Assembly: GCA_937944245.1 (NCBI GenBank)
Contig: CALDYY010000070.1
Location: 1 to 64,000 of the forward strand
Source of the DNA: an uncultured Saprospiraceae bacterium
GTDB lineage: Bacteria > Bacteroidota > Bacteroidia > Chitinophagales > Saprospiraceae
Length of the DNA: 64,000 bases
Direction of reading: 5' to 3'
The first letter of the stretch is position 1, and every line of letters begins with the position of its first letter. Below the pieces are notes generated by a model. The model was not told where the DNA came from. It worked only from the letters and a program-made list of their open reading frames with translations, and ran no database searches. Positions 55,516 through 64,000 of this stretch are shown piece after piece. Made by a program: the position numbers and the translations under genes.

Positions 55516-56265
55516 ATGACTTATTGTCTTGGCATCAAAGTAAGAGAAGGTTTAGTTGCGATTGCAGATACCAGAATTACATCGGGTTCTGAAACGACGA
55601 CGGCTAAGAAAATTTCTATTCACAAAAATGGAAAGAATAACTTATTCTTAATGACTTCAGGATTAAGGTCTATTCGCGATAAGGCAGTCACCTATTTTGA
55701 GGAGCTACTCGAAAATGACGATATCCCTTATGACAAAATGTACAAAGTAGTCAATGCTTTTGGTAGCCAACTCCGGCGCGTATCGCAGGAAGATAAATTG
55801 TCCTTACAAGAATCGGGTTTATTTTTCAACCTTTTTACCATTGTAGGAGGCAAGCTAGAAAATGACAAAGACCACAAGCTCTTTCTACTCTACCCCGAGG
55901 GCAACTGGATAGAAATTGGCGAAGCAACGCCTTTTTGTATCATTGGCAATTCTGGCTACGGCAAACCCATCCTAGCAAGAGCGCTAACAGTGGATTCCTC
56001 CATAAAATTTGCACTCAAAACAGGATTCCTCTCCTTCGATTCCACACGGGTTTCCGCTAATGATGTGGGCTATCCCATAGATGTTGCCATTTTTAAGGCA
56101 GCCGAGCGCACCCTCATCGAAAAGCGATTCCGAGAAGAGGACTTAAAAGAAATTGGTGCCATGTGGGGTAAAAAATTAAAAGAAAGCATTTTAGACATTC
56201 CCGAAAATTGGATTGACGATATGATTTCCACCCCCGATTCTACTTTTATCAATCCGCAGCAGTAG
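55516..56265 (+). CDS. Anbu: proteasome-type peptidase
   Basis: 249 residues. N-terminal nucleophile hydrolase: MTYCLGIKVREGLVAIADTR leaves Thr2 as the likely N-terminal nucleophile after Met removal, with the conserved Asp18 and Lys31/Lys32 (TTAKKIS). FCIIGNSGYGKPILARALT and STRVSANDVGYPIDVAIF are typical of Anbu (the bacterial proteasome homologue of this operon). No prodomain. Anbu forms open helical ring stacks; substrates are unknown. Here it probably hydrolyses the amide-linked product of the neighbouring ligases. Confidence 0.93.
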   Translation: MTYCLGIKVREGLVAIADTRITSGSETTTAKKISIHKNGKNNLFLMTSGLRSIRDKAVTYFEELLENDDIPYDKMYKVVNAFGSQLRRVSQEDKLSLQESGLFFNLFTIVGGKLENDKDHKLFLLYPEGNWIEIGEATPFCIIGNSGYGKPILARALTVDSSIKFALKTGFLSFDSTRVSANDVGYPIDVAIFKAAERTLIEKRFREEDLKEIGAMWGKKLKESILDIPENWIDDMISTPDSTFINPQQ

Positions 56266-56655
56266 GGGGGATTGGGGAGTAATTAAAAAAAACTATTGAC
56301 AATAAACACCATCTCAAACCATCTACCTGGTTTCCTAACATGCGAGGCTTGCGTCGGGAAATTCAGTAGTTAGGCACATTAATACCGGTTGCTTTTCCTA
56401 TTCAATATACATGAGAATAAAGATGAATTTATAATGTTCAAATTATAACATTCTTTTTACTTTATACAATACCAATATTACAAAGTAAAAACAGGTATTT
56501 AAGTTCCCTTTCTTCGGCAACGTTTGCGCTTGTTTTATTATCTGAAATTAACATAAAAAACATAGTAATATAACAAACTAATAATGTACAATTAGTTACT
56601 ACCGAGTAATAGATTATTAATTTTGTTCATTGAAATGATTAATTATTAAAAATTT
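56266..56655. other. Intergenic region before susC
   Basis: No ORF of note in 390 bases. Contains a -7 element TAATTTTG (56618-56625) 31 bases before the susC ATG; no terminator hairpin was recognised after the Anbu gene. Confidence 0.5.
56618..56625 (+). promoter_or_regulatory. -7 element of the susC/susD operon
   Basis: TAATTTTG matches TAnnTTTG; the leader before the ATG at 56656 would be about 28 bases. Confidence 0.4.
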
Positions 56656-59600
56656 ATGAAAAAACTACTACTCTCTTTAGCAGTTTGCTGCTTTGCTACT
56701 GCTTTTGCTGTGGCACAAACAGCAAATATTAAAGGTCGTGTAAGCGACGAAAATGCAGATGGTTTGCCTGGTGCAACTGTCTTTGTTAAAGGTACAACAA
56801 CAGGTACTATTACAGATGGTTTCGGAAACTATGAAATAGAAGTAGAAGATGTGCAGAATGCCATCTTGGTTATTTCTAGTGTTGGTTACGAAACTAAGGA
56901 AATCGCTGTTGCAGGGAAAAGAATTATTGACATTCAAATTGCTTCCGCTGTAACTGATTTAAGCGAAATTGTGGTTACCGCTTTTGGTATTGACCGAGAA
57001 AAATCTAAACTAGGTTACTCTACACAAAAGCTAGAGGGCAAAGACATCCTAAAAGCCAGAGAGCCAAACACAATGAACGCCTTGACAGGTAAAATCGCAG
57101 GTTTAACAATTGGTAACTCTCCTGAAATGTTGGCTGCACCCAATATCATGTTGCGTGGTAACTTTGGCATTTTGTTTGTAGTAGATGGTGTGCCTATTAA
57201 TACCGACACTTGGAACATCAGTGCAGACGATATTGAGTCCTATACTGTACTAAAAGGACCCAACGCTTCCGTATTGTATGGTTTCAGAGGTCAAAACGGA
57301 GCAATTATCATCACTACCAAGAGAGGTGCAGGCAAGAACAAGGGTTTGGAACTAAGGATAAACTCTAGTACACAAGTACAAACAGGATTCTTGACAAAAC
57401 CACTGACGCAATCAGAATATGGTCTTGGTAATAACTTCGTTTATGCCTTTGGGAACGATCCTTTTGATAGAGATGGAAGTTTTAGACGTGCAGCAGTTTT
57501 CGGTCCTCGTTTTGAAGGACAGTTAATACCACAGTATGATAGCCCTATTGACCCTGAAACAGGAAAGCGTCAAGGTACGCCTTGGTTAGCAAAAGGGGTG
57601 AACAACTTTGATAATTTTACAGAAGTAGGTGGTTTATACACTAACAATATTTCCATGGGGTATAGCGACGAGAAGGCAGACTTGCGTTTGTCATATACCA
57701 ACACGATGCAAAAAGGTATTTTTCCAAATACAAAAATTGGTATCAATAATATTAACATGGCAGTTGGTTACAACTTCTCTAAACGTTTACGTTTGGAGGG
57801 TAATGCAAACTTGAGTTTACAAAACTCGCCTAACGTACCAGAAGTAACTTACGGACCAAATAGCTACATTTATTCTTTTGGTGTTTACGGTGGTGCTCAC
57901 TATGATGTAAGAGATTTGAGAGACTACTGGGCGGCACCTGGTATAAAAGGTATTCAGCAAGTCAATAGAGAATATGGAAGAACAAACAATCCATATTTTA
58001 TAGCTTATGAGTGGTTGAAAGAGCACAAAAAGTCTGATTTGTATAGTTATTTAACACTTAGATACAAAGTAATAGATGGCTTGAATGTACAGTTGAGAGG
58101 AAGTGTTACCAACTGGGATGCTTTCAGAAATGAGAAAATGCCTTACTCTGCTGAACATTATTCCGTACCAGACCGCGCTGGCAACTACCGCGAGGATAAA
58201 AGAAGCCTTTTGGATTACCAAACGGACTTCTTGGCAACTTACGACAAAAAATTTGGTGATTTCAGCTTGGATGTATTGCTAGGAGCTAACGCAAGAAGAT
58301 TCTCTTACAACTCCAGTTTATTGAGTACCAATAACTTAATTGTACCAGGTGTTTATAGCTTAACTAACTCACAAAATCCTTTGATTGGATACACCTTCCG
58401 TTCCAACATGATGGTGTTGGCTGGTTACTCCAGCGTGGACTTAGGCTACAAAAACTGGTTAATCCTGAATTTAACGGGTCATACGGATAAGCTATCTACG
58501 TTGCCAGTAGGTCGTCAAAGCTATTTTTATCCGTCCGCTTCGGTAACTACGGTATTGTCCAATTTATTCAAATTGCCAGAGGTTATTTCTTTTGCAAAAA
58601 TAAGAGGTTCTTACGCGCAAGTACAAGGTGGCTTGGTGGCTGCTCAAATTGGTTCTTCTAGTGCGGCATTAGGTATCAATCCTCAATGGTATGAAAACGA
58701 TTGGTTAACGACTTATGAAGGACCAACTTATAGAAACCAAAATACCTATACTACAACACTACCGTACAACAACCAACCGGGTGCTGTATTTACCAGTTCA
58801 ATAGCGAATGCTTCTTTGAAGCCGTTTTCAGTAAGTTCCTATGAGGCAGGTTTGGATATGTATTTTATGAATAATCGCTTAGGTCTTGATGTAACTTATT
58901 TCTATACCATTAATGGTCCACAAATTTTTGTGCGTGATTTAGCTCCATCAACAGGGTTTAATTCACAAAATGTGAACGACGTAGTAACAGAAAAGGATGG
59001 TATTGAAATTGCATTAAAAGGCTCTCCTATTATTAAGTCTGATTTCCGTTGGGAAGTATTGGTTAACTACTCCACTTTTGTAGAGAAGTACAAAGAAATC
59101 AATGACCCGTCAGGTTCTGTAATCAGAAATGGAGGTATTTTGAGAGTAGGCGATCGGGTAGATAAGTTGTACACCAGAGCATTTGTGCGCACACCAGATG
59201 GGCAAGTAATCCATACACAAGGTGGCTTACCATTAAATGTACCATCAGGTATCGCTGGTAACTCTTTCGTTGGATATGGCAACAATAACTTTGCTTGGGC
59301 AGTGAACAACCGATTCAGCTATAAAAATATCACCTTGAGTTTTCAATTCGATGGTCGTGTAGGTGGCGTTATATACAACGACCTTTGGACAAATGGTGCT
59401 AGAGGTGGTGCAGACATTTCTACGGCTGGCAACACTAAATTTGGTATCGCTCGACGTGCAGAGTGGGAAAGTTTCAAAAGAGATGGCAAAATTACACCAG
59501 CTTATGTAGGTGATGGTGTAGTATTGGTAAGTGGTACACCTAAATTTGACCAAAATGGAGCCATTACAAACTTTGGTGAGCTAGTATTAGCACCTAATGA

Positions 59601-59919
59601 CCGTGCGGCGACTTTCCAAAACTATGTAGTAGCCATGTCTAATTTCACTGGAGAATGGGTACACTCAAGAACATTTATGAAATTACGTGAAGTAGTAATT
59701 GGTACAAGTTTACCATCAAAAATTACCACTAAATTGGGAATGAGAGAAGGTTCTATTTCCTTGGTAGGTAGAAACTTGCTGTACTGGGGTGCAAGACAAG
59801 ATTTGGATGCAGATCAATATTTATCTAGCACATTGTTGCCTTTTGAAGATCAAGGTACACCTAGATTACAGTCTCCATCAGTGAGAAGCTTTGGTGTAAA
59901 TTTAAGTTTTGCATTCTAA
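56656..59919 (+). CDS. SusC/RagA-family TonB-linked outer-membrane transporter
   Basis: 1087 residues. Signal peptide MKKLLLSLAVCCFATAFAVAQ, carboxypeptidase-regulatory-like domain (about 23-110; GRVSDENADGLPGATVFVKG), plug (about 115-230; ILFVVDGVPINTDTWN, VLKGPNASVLYGFRGQNGAI) and a 22-strand barrel ending LSFAF. It imports a ligand held by the SusD partner, powered by TonB. Substrate unknown; no glycoside hydrolase, sulfatase or regulator lies beside it, so this is not a typical polysaccharide locus. Confidence 0.95.
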   Translation: MKKLLLSLAVCCFATAFAVAQTANIKGRVSDENADGLPGATVFVKGTTTGTITDGFGNYEIEVEDVQNAILVISSVGYETKEIAVAGKRIIDIQIASAVTDLSEIVVTAFGIDREKSKLGYSTQKLEGKDILKAREPNTMNALTGKIAGLTIGNSPEMLAAPNIMLRGNFGILFVVDGVPINTDTWNISADDIESYTVLKGPNASVLYGFRGQNGAIIITTKRGAGKNKGLELRINSSTQVQTGFLTKPLTQSEYGLGNNFVYAFGNDPFDRDGSFRRAAVFGPRFEGQLIPQYDSPIDPETGKRQGTPWLAKGVNNFDNFTEVGGLYTNNISMGYSDEKADLRLSYTNTMQKGIFPNTKIGINNINMAVGYNFSKRLRLEGNANLSLQNSPNVPEVTYGPNSYIYSFGVYGGAHYDVRDLRDYWAAPGIKGIQQVNREYGRTNNPYFIAYEWLKEHKKSDLYSYLTLRYKVIDGLNVQLRGSVTNWDAFRNEKMPYSAEHYSVPDRAGNYREDKRSLLDYQTDFLATYDKKFGDFSLDVLLGANARRFSYNSSLLSTNNLIVPGVYSLTNSQNPLIGYTFRSNMMVLAGYSSVDLGYKNWLILNLTGHTDKLSTLPVGRQSYFYPSASVTTVLSNLFKLPEVISFAKIRGSYAQVQGGLVAAQIGSSSAALGINPQWYENDWLTTYEGPTYRNQNTYTTTLPYNNQPGAVFTSSIANASLKPFSVSSYEAGLDMYFMNNRLGLDVTYFYTINGPQIFVRDLAPSTGFNSQNVNDVVTEKDGIEIALKGSPIIKSDFRWEVLVNYSTFVEKYKEINDPSGSVIRNGGILRVGDRVDKLYTRAFVRTPDGQVIHTQGGLPLNVPSGIAGNSFVGYGNNNFAWAVNNRFSYKNITLSFQFDGRVGGVIYNDLWTNGARGGADISTAGNTKFGIARRAEWESFKRDGKITPAYVGDGVVLVSGTPKFDQNGAITNFGELVLAPNDRAATFQNYVVAMSNFTGEWVHSRTFMKLREVVIGTSLPSKITTKLGMREGSISLVGRNLLYWGARQDLDADQYLSSTLLPFEDQGTPRLQSPSVRSFGVNLSFAF

Positions 59920-59958
59920 TTAAGTCATTTTTTTTCAAAATCAAAAAGTAGAAATTCA

Positions 59959-61542
59959 ATGAAAAATTTTAAAATAGTAAGTTTATTTATTTTTGTACTT
60001 GCCCTAGCAGCAAGTTGCACTAAAGAGTTTGAAGAGTTTCCAATCAACCCAAATGTAGCGGGCGAGGCAAGTGCTGTACCATCGGAATATTTGTTGAGAC
60101 AGTTGCTAACAGACATTAGAAGCGGTGCTGACGCAACAGAAGAGCCTTTCTCTGTTATCAGCCGTTTGAATCAATATACTACAGGGTTAACATTTCCACT
60201 CTATGGCGGAAGTAACTTATACAACTGGACACAAACTGGAAACTCTTACCCTTGGATTAGAAATATCAACAAATTAGAATTGAATGCAGAGCGTTCTCTG
60301 GGTAGGAAAAACAATCCTTATCTTAGCGTGGCTAAGTTCTTAAGAGTATATAGCCTTATTTGGTTAACTCAAAGAGTAGGAGACATACCAGCATTCGAGG
60401 CTGGTCTTGGTTTGGACAATCCAACACCTAAGTTTGATAAACAAGAAGATATTTACTTGTATGCTTTGAATACATTAGAAGAAGTAAATAAAGAATTAGC
60501 AGAGATTGCCTCTGATGCTACTTCCCCACGTATGGCAGGTGATATTTATTTTAAAAATAACCCAACTGCTTGGAGAAGAGCCATCAATGCTTACACTTTG
60601 CGTATCCTTATCAGTTTGAGCAAACGAGCGGAGGATACACCTAGTCTTCAAGTAAAAGAGCGTTTTACAAGAATAGTAGGTAATCCTTCGGAGTATCCTT
60701 TATTTAGAGATATTACGGATAACATGAATTTTGTTTTCCTTCCAGTAACCAATAGATACCCTACTCAATTCCTGCGTTTGTATGCTCTAGAAACGACTGT
60801 TTCCGCTACATTCCTTGAGTTGATGACAGGGGTAGAAGACCCTCGCGTATTCATTGCAGCTACACCTACTCCAAAAGCAGTTACTGAAGGCAAGGCGTTA
60901 AATGATTTTTCTGCTTACAACGGCACTGACAATAGCCGTCCGCAAGGTAATTTGTTTGTCGAATCTGACGGTAAGAATGGTATTTACTCTTATGTCAACT
61001 ACATCAGATACCTTAGAGGTCCTGACTTCATTCCTGAACCTTACATTATGGTAGGTTATGCTGAGATGTGCTTCAATATTGCAGAAGCAGCTAATCGTGG
61101 TTGGATAAGCGCCAATGCTGAGGAATTTTACTTGAAGGGAATAAACGCTTCTTTGAAATTTTATGGACTTCAAGATGGGACAAAGTTGATAATTAGTAAC
61201 CCAACGGGTGCTGCATTAGGTGAAGTAGAAGCTAATGTAAGCAATTTCTTGAAAAATATTGCTTACAAAGGGAATAATGAGGAAGGATTAAAACAGATTT
61301 TAGAACAAAAATATGTAGCCTTCTGGCAAAATTCTGGTTGGGAGCCACTTTACCAATTCAGAAGAACTGGTATTCCAGCATTTAAGCAAGGAGAAGGAAC
61401 GAATGCTCAAAAAACAATTCCAAGACGTTGGCAATACCCTATAAGGGAAGTAGTGAACAATAGTGAAAACGCAGAAGAAGCCATTAAAAGACAGTTTAAC
61501 GGTAAAGATGATATTTTTGCAGATATGTGGTTGACCAAATAA
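59959..61542 (+). CDS. SusD/RagB-family nutrient-binding lipoprotein
   Basis: 527 residues. Lipoprotein signal with lipobox LAASC (Cys20). Helical SusD fold of the SusD-like group common outside gut Bacteroides: EFEEFPINPNVAGEASAVPS, AKFLRVYSLIWLTQRVGDIP, YIMVGYAEMCFNIAEAANRG, LEQKYVAFWQNSGWEPLYQF and FRRTGIPAF near the end. It caps SusC and binds the ligand. Operon with susC (39-base gap); a strong hairpin follows. Confidence 0.94.
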   Translation: MKNFKIVSLFIFVLALAASCTKEFEEFPINPNVAGEASAVPSEYLLRQLLTDIRSGADATEEPFSVISRLNQYTTGLTFPLYGGSNLYNWTQTGNSYPWIRNINKLELNAERSLGRKNNPYLSVAKFLRVYSLIWLTQRVGDIPAFEAGLGLDNPTPKFDKQEDIYLYALNTLEEVNKELAEIASDATSPRMAGDIYFKNNPTAWRRAINAYTLRILISLSKRAEDTPSLQVKERFTRIVGNPSEYPLFRDITDNMNFVFLPVTNRYPTQFLRLYALETTVSATFLELMTGVEDPRVFIAATPTPKAVTEGKALNDFSAYNGTDNSRPQGNLFVESDGKNGIYSYVNYIRYLRGPDFIPEPYIMVGYAEMCFNIAEAANRGWISANAEEFYLKGINASLKFYGLQDGTKLIISNPTGAALGEVEANVSNFLKNIAYKGNNEEGLKQILEQKYVAFWQNSGWEPLYQFRRTGIPAFKQGEGTNAQKTIPRRWQYPIREVVNNSENAEEAIKRQFNGKDDIFADMWLTK

Positions 61543-61575
61543 CAAAAACCTTTGGGATTCCGTAGCTATTTTCAA

Positions 61576-61609
61576 AAAGAGATAGGCAACACAATATGCC
61601 TATCTCTTT
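61576..61609 (+). terminator. Terminator after susD
   Basis: 13-bp stem AAAGAGATAGGCA / TGCCTATCTCTTT with an 8-base loop followed by ATTTCTTTT. An ATG at 61596 overlaps the hairpin, so it is not the start of the next gene. Confidence 0.85.
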
Positions 61610-61631
61610 ATTTCTTTTAAAAAACAAGATA

Positions 61632-62675
61632 ATGAGGAAAATAATTATACTTTTTTTAATCATTTCAAGTCAAATTGGGCAAGCTCAAGATGCTAATCTT
61701 CCATCTGAGATAGTCTGGGCAGAGCGTATCTCCAACACACAATATATCCTCAAAACCGTGCGTAAAACAAAATGGAAAATATACGAAGGGCAAACTCCAA
61801 TGCAGATTAACTGGAGCAGCAAGCCCACTAAACTTAAAGATAGCTTGATAATTACTGCTACTCCTTTGCAAAGAAAATACTTTGCGGCTGTTCATAAGAA
61901 AGATACGCTGATTTTCTCCGAAAGAAGGCTTTTCATGGAGCAAGCACCTAACTTTCGGGATTTGGGTGGTCTAAAAGCGTCTGATGGTAAAACAGTAGCT
62001 TGGGGAAAAATTTTCAGATGCGGAGACATGGGAAAACTTTCTGATAATGATTTACAAATGATTAGTCAACAAAACATAAGATATGTCGTTGACTTTAGAA
62101 ATGAACAAGAAGTAGCACAAAGCCCTGATAAATACCCTTCTAATTATGAAATGAATAGGGTGTGGTCTTCCATTTCAGCAGGAAATGACGAGGGAATGAA
62201 GCAATTTTATGTACTTATGGGCAATCCAAATACAACTGCTACCGATGTAGAAAACGTGTTTGCTGGCTTCTATCAGCAAATGCCTAACAATATCAAAAAT
62301 TTTGCTCCTTTTTTCAATACTTTACTAGAAGCTACTGACGAACAAGCTGTTTTGTTCCACTGTACTGCTGGAAAGGATAGAACAGGTTTGGGAGCAGCTC
62401 TTATTCTATCTGTTTTAGGCGTACCAGAGGCAACTATCATCGAAGAATATTATCTCTCTAACAGATATACCCAATATCTTGCGAAATCGGGAGGTATGTT
62501 GAGCCAAGTAAAACCAGAAATAGCCAGTGTACTAGCAGGAGTAGAACGAAAATATATTATTGCTTCATTGAATACCATAAAAGCAAATTATGGTAGTGTC
62601 ATTAATATGCTAGAGCAAGAACTTGGGATTGACCAAGCAAAACGCCAAATGTTAATTGATAAATATACTTTCTAA
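61632..62675 (+). CDS. Secreted tyrosine-phosphatase-like protein
   Basis: 347 residues from the ATG at 61632, giving the signal peptide MRKIIILFLIISSQIGQAQ. About 100-330 is a dual-specificity/tyrosine phosphatase fold: NFRDLGGLKASDGKTVAWGK, general-acid candidate Asp154 in YVVDFRNEQE, and the P-loop HCTAGKDRTG with nucleophile Cys244 and Arg250. The 'AGKDRTG' P-loop type is found in bacterial lipid- and inositol-phosphate phosphatases as well as tyrosine phosphatases. Residues 25-100 form a beta-rich N-terminal part. Location in the periplasm or outside suggests a nutrient-type phosphoester substrate, possibly linked to the SusC/SusD genes (inference). Confidence 0.88.
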   Translation: MRKIIILFLIISSQIGQAQDANLPSEIVWAERISNTQYILKTVRKTKWKIYEGQTPMQINWSSKPTKLKDSLIITATPLQRKYFAAVHKKDTLIFSERRLFMEQAPNFRDLGGLKASDGKTVAWGKIFRCGDMGKLSDNDLQMISQQNIRYVVDFRNEQEVAQSPDKYPSNYEMNRVWSSISAGNDEGMKQFYVLMGNPNTTATDVENVFAGFYQQMPNNIKNFAPFFNTLLEATDEQAVLFHCTAGKDRTGLGAALILSVLGVPEATIIEEYYLSNRYTQYLAKSGGMLSQVKPEIASVLAGVERKYIIASLNTIKANYGSVINMLEQELGIDQAKRQMLIDKYTF

Positions 62676-62688
62676 AAAAATCCACCAT

Positions 62689-62724
62689 CTGAAAAGGCAT
62701 ACTTCTTTTAGCGTGTCTTTTCAG
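62689..62724 (+). terminator. Terminator after the phosphatase gene
   Basis: 12-bp stem CTGAAAAGGCAT / GTGTCTTTTCAG, including two G-U pairs, 13 bases after the stop. Confidence 0.6.
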
Positions 62725-62972
62725 GCTTAATTACTAGCGCAAATCTAGTGCCAATAATTGTCCAAAATTTAATAATACAAAACTACTGAATTGCAAAATA
62801 TAATAAGTTAGCATTCCCAACCTTAATTATCAGTGTCCCAATACACTTTCTCAACAAGAATACACGACCGCTCCTCCAAAAAATAATTAAAATAATAGGA
62901 TTATCCTTAAAGTTAAAACCAATTTTATCTTTCCATTAAATAAAATTTGGATAAAAGGTTTATATTGTGTTC

Positions 62973-63611
62973 ATGATAAAAGATAGTTTAACTGAACAAT
63001 GCCCACTTTGTCATCAAAATAGTAAAAGGTTTTACCTCGATATTTTTTATTGTTGCAATGAATGCGAAGGCATTTTTAAACGCCGTCAATCTTTACCAAC
63101 ACCACAAGAAGAAATAAAAAGGTACGAAGAGCACAACAACGATGTAAATGACATAAGGTATCAAAATTTTGTATCACCAATAACGAATGCTGTAAAAAGT
63201 AATTTCTCAACAGAGCATTTGGGTCTTGACTTTGGTTCTGGAACAGGACCAGTCATTTCTAAAGTTTTAAGCGATTACGAATATAACATCAAACAATTTG
63301 ACCCATTTTTCTGCAACGATACCGATGTACTTCAACTAAAGTACGACTATATCGTATGCTGTGAAGTCATTGAGCATTTTCATTTTCCCGATAAAGAGTT
63401 TCATTTGTTGAAGCATTTATTAAAGCCCAAAGGTCATTTGTATTGCATGACACACCTTTACTCAAAAGAAATTTACTTTGCTAACTGGTATTATAAAAAC
63501 GACGATACTCATGTCTTTATTTATCAGCCTAGAACTTTATATAAAATAAAAGAGCTTTATAATTTTTCCGCCCTAGTAATCGAAAAGAGATTAGTTACCT
63601 TTATAAATTAA
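62973..63611 (+). CDS. Class I methyltransferase with N-terminal zinc ribbon
   Basis: 212 residues from the ATG at 62973. N-terminal CPLC (Cys10, Cys13) and CCNEC (Cys27, Cys28, Cys31) form a zinc ribbon. The methyltransferase core has HLGLDFGSGTGPVISKVL (SAM motif I), IKQFDPFF and VCCEVIEHFHFPDKE, then LKHLLKPKGHLYCMTHLY. This small-protein-like set resembles the family of 3-demethylubiquinone-type or tellurite-type methyltransferases, but the substrate is unknown. A GTG at 62967 is an alternative start. Confidence 0.85.
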   Translation: MIKDSLTEQCPLCHQNSKRFYLDIFYCCNECEGIFKRRQSLPTPQEEIKRYEEHNNDVNDIRYQNFVSPITNAVKSNFSTEHLGLDFGSGTGPVISKVLSDYEYNIKQFDPFFCNDTDVLQLKYDYIVCCEVIEHFHFPDKEFHLLKHLLKPKGHLYCMTHLYSKEIYFANWYYKNDDTHVFIYQPRTLYKIKELYNFSALVIEKRLVTFIN

Positions 63612-63752
63612 AGAGACTAATTTAATACCGTTAAAGCACATATTTTTACGACTCACCTTTAATTGTTTTATTCCATAATCATATGGGTTTTGCTTTAAAC
63701 TTTGTCGGTGCTAATCCGTTTGCAATCAATCTAAAATAATCGTAAAGAGAAG

Positions 63753-63920
63753 ATGAAAACTAAAATTTGCGCTTTATGTCAAAAAGAAGAGACCACGCTT
63801 TATAGAGTTCAAACAACAAAAGGCAAAGTTTGGATTTTTGTTTGTGCAGAATGCTGCAACGAGGTAAAAAGTAAACCAGATTACCGTTATGGCGGTACTT
63901 GGAAGGGCTATCGGCACTAG
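63753..63920 (+). CDS. 55-residue CxxC zinc-ribbon protein
   Basis: A complete small gene: ATG at 63753, TAG at 63918. CALC (Cys6, Cys9) and CAEC (Cys31, Cys34) with a following Cys35 frame a four-cysteine zinc ribbon; TTLYRVQTTKGKVWIFVC lies between, and the C-terminus is KPDYRYGGTWKG. Conserved-looking aromatic tail and tight cysteine spacing argue for a real protein. Function unknown; it sits about 140 bases after the zinc-ribbon methyltransferase. Confidence 0.75.
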   Translation: MKTKICALCQKEETTLYRVQTTKGKVWIFVCAECCNEVKSKPDYRYGGTWKGYRH

Positions 63921-64000
63921 AGGTTGTACCGTGAAAAAAATTGAGTCAAATATTCTACAAGAAAATCATAATAGATGTCATTTGTTGACACCAATTAAAA

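Noticed and set aside
61596-61631. Upstream ATG start for the phosphatase
   Set aside because: It sits within the terminator hairpin of susD; the ATG at 61632 gives a clean signal peptide.
1-64000. tRNA, rRNA, CRISPR, IS or prophage signatures
   Set aside because: I looked for tRNA T-loop patterns, direct-repeat arrays, transposase or integrase motifs and found none; a tRNAscan or CRISPR search was not possible here.

Overview
The window is chromosomal DNA of a free-living member of the Bacteroidota, AT-rich and without plasmid, phage or IS features. The lineage call rests on several observations. There is a SusC/SusD pair. Large secreted proteins end in type IX secretion (T9SS) type A sorting domains. 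LytS/LytTR-type two-component proteins are present. The promoters fit the Bacteroidota pattern (TTTG or TTG, about 17-23 bases, then TAnnTTTG). The acetylxylan-esterase/HYR, CHRD and DUF4465 proteins also fit, and I place the organism outside the gut Bacteroidales (Cytophagales/Saprospirales/Chitinophagales-like, inferred only). I found no tRNA, rRNA, CRISPR array or mobile element.

Layout. 1-8.3 kb: edge-truncated lamin-tail protein (minus), DoxX/thioredoxin-like membrane protein, nusB, guaA, a PBP1-like lipoprotein and a six-TM LytS-type kinase. 8.3-11.6 kb: cobalamin riboswitch, TonB-dependent receptor and a T9SS-exported DUF4465 protein, i.e. a vitamin B12 acquisition unit. 11.7-24 kb: uncharacterised envelope protein, sucA, rpsT, a 1417-residue CHRD/DUF11 surface protein, a BamA-like barrel with a zinc phospholipase/nuclease-like partner, and rpmH. 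24-31 kb: class IV aminotransferase, rlmD, a TrmH-family methyltransferase, nadD and a secreted esterase with five HYR repeats. 31-37.7 kb (minus): ECF sigma factor, a soluble TPR histidine kinase, a 46-residue double-glycine peptide gene, a LytTR regulator, and a lemA-TPM-TPM operon. 37.8-40.7 kb (minus): type III polyketide synthase, methyltransferase and meaB. 41-49.3 kb: an uncharacterised ATP-grasp protein, an M14 aspartoacylase-like enzyme with an MscS channel, lpdA, yicC, gcvH, vanZ and tonB. 49.4-56.3 kb: the transglutaminase/DUF2126 amidoligase, circularly permuted ATP-grasp, alpha-E and Anbu proteasome-like cluster. 56.6-64 kb: SusC/SusD, a secreted tyrosine-phosphatase-like protein, a zinc-ribbon methyltransferase and a 55-residue CxxC protein.

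Functional links. The B12 receptor unit supplies the cofactor for the methylmalonyl-CoA mutase that MeaB protects. SucA (E1), LpdA (E3) and GcvH share lipoyl chemistry. TonB can energise both the B12 receptor and SusC. The two most interesting regions are the RR - double-glycine peptide - soluble TPR kinase locus (32.1-35.6 kb), which resembles an undescribed peptide-signalling or peptide-natural-product system, and the amidoligase/Anbu cluster (49.4-56.3 kb), which probably makes and degrades an unknown peptide-like conjugate.
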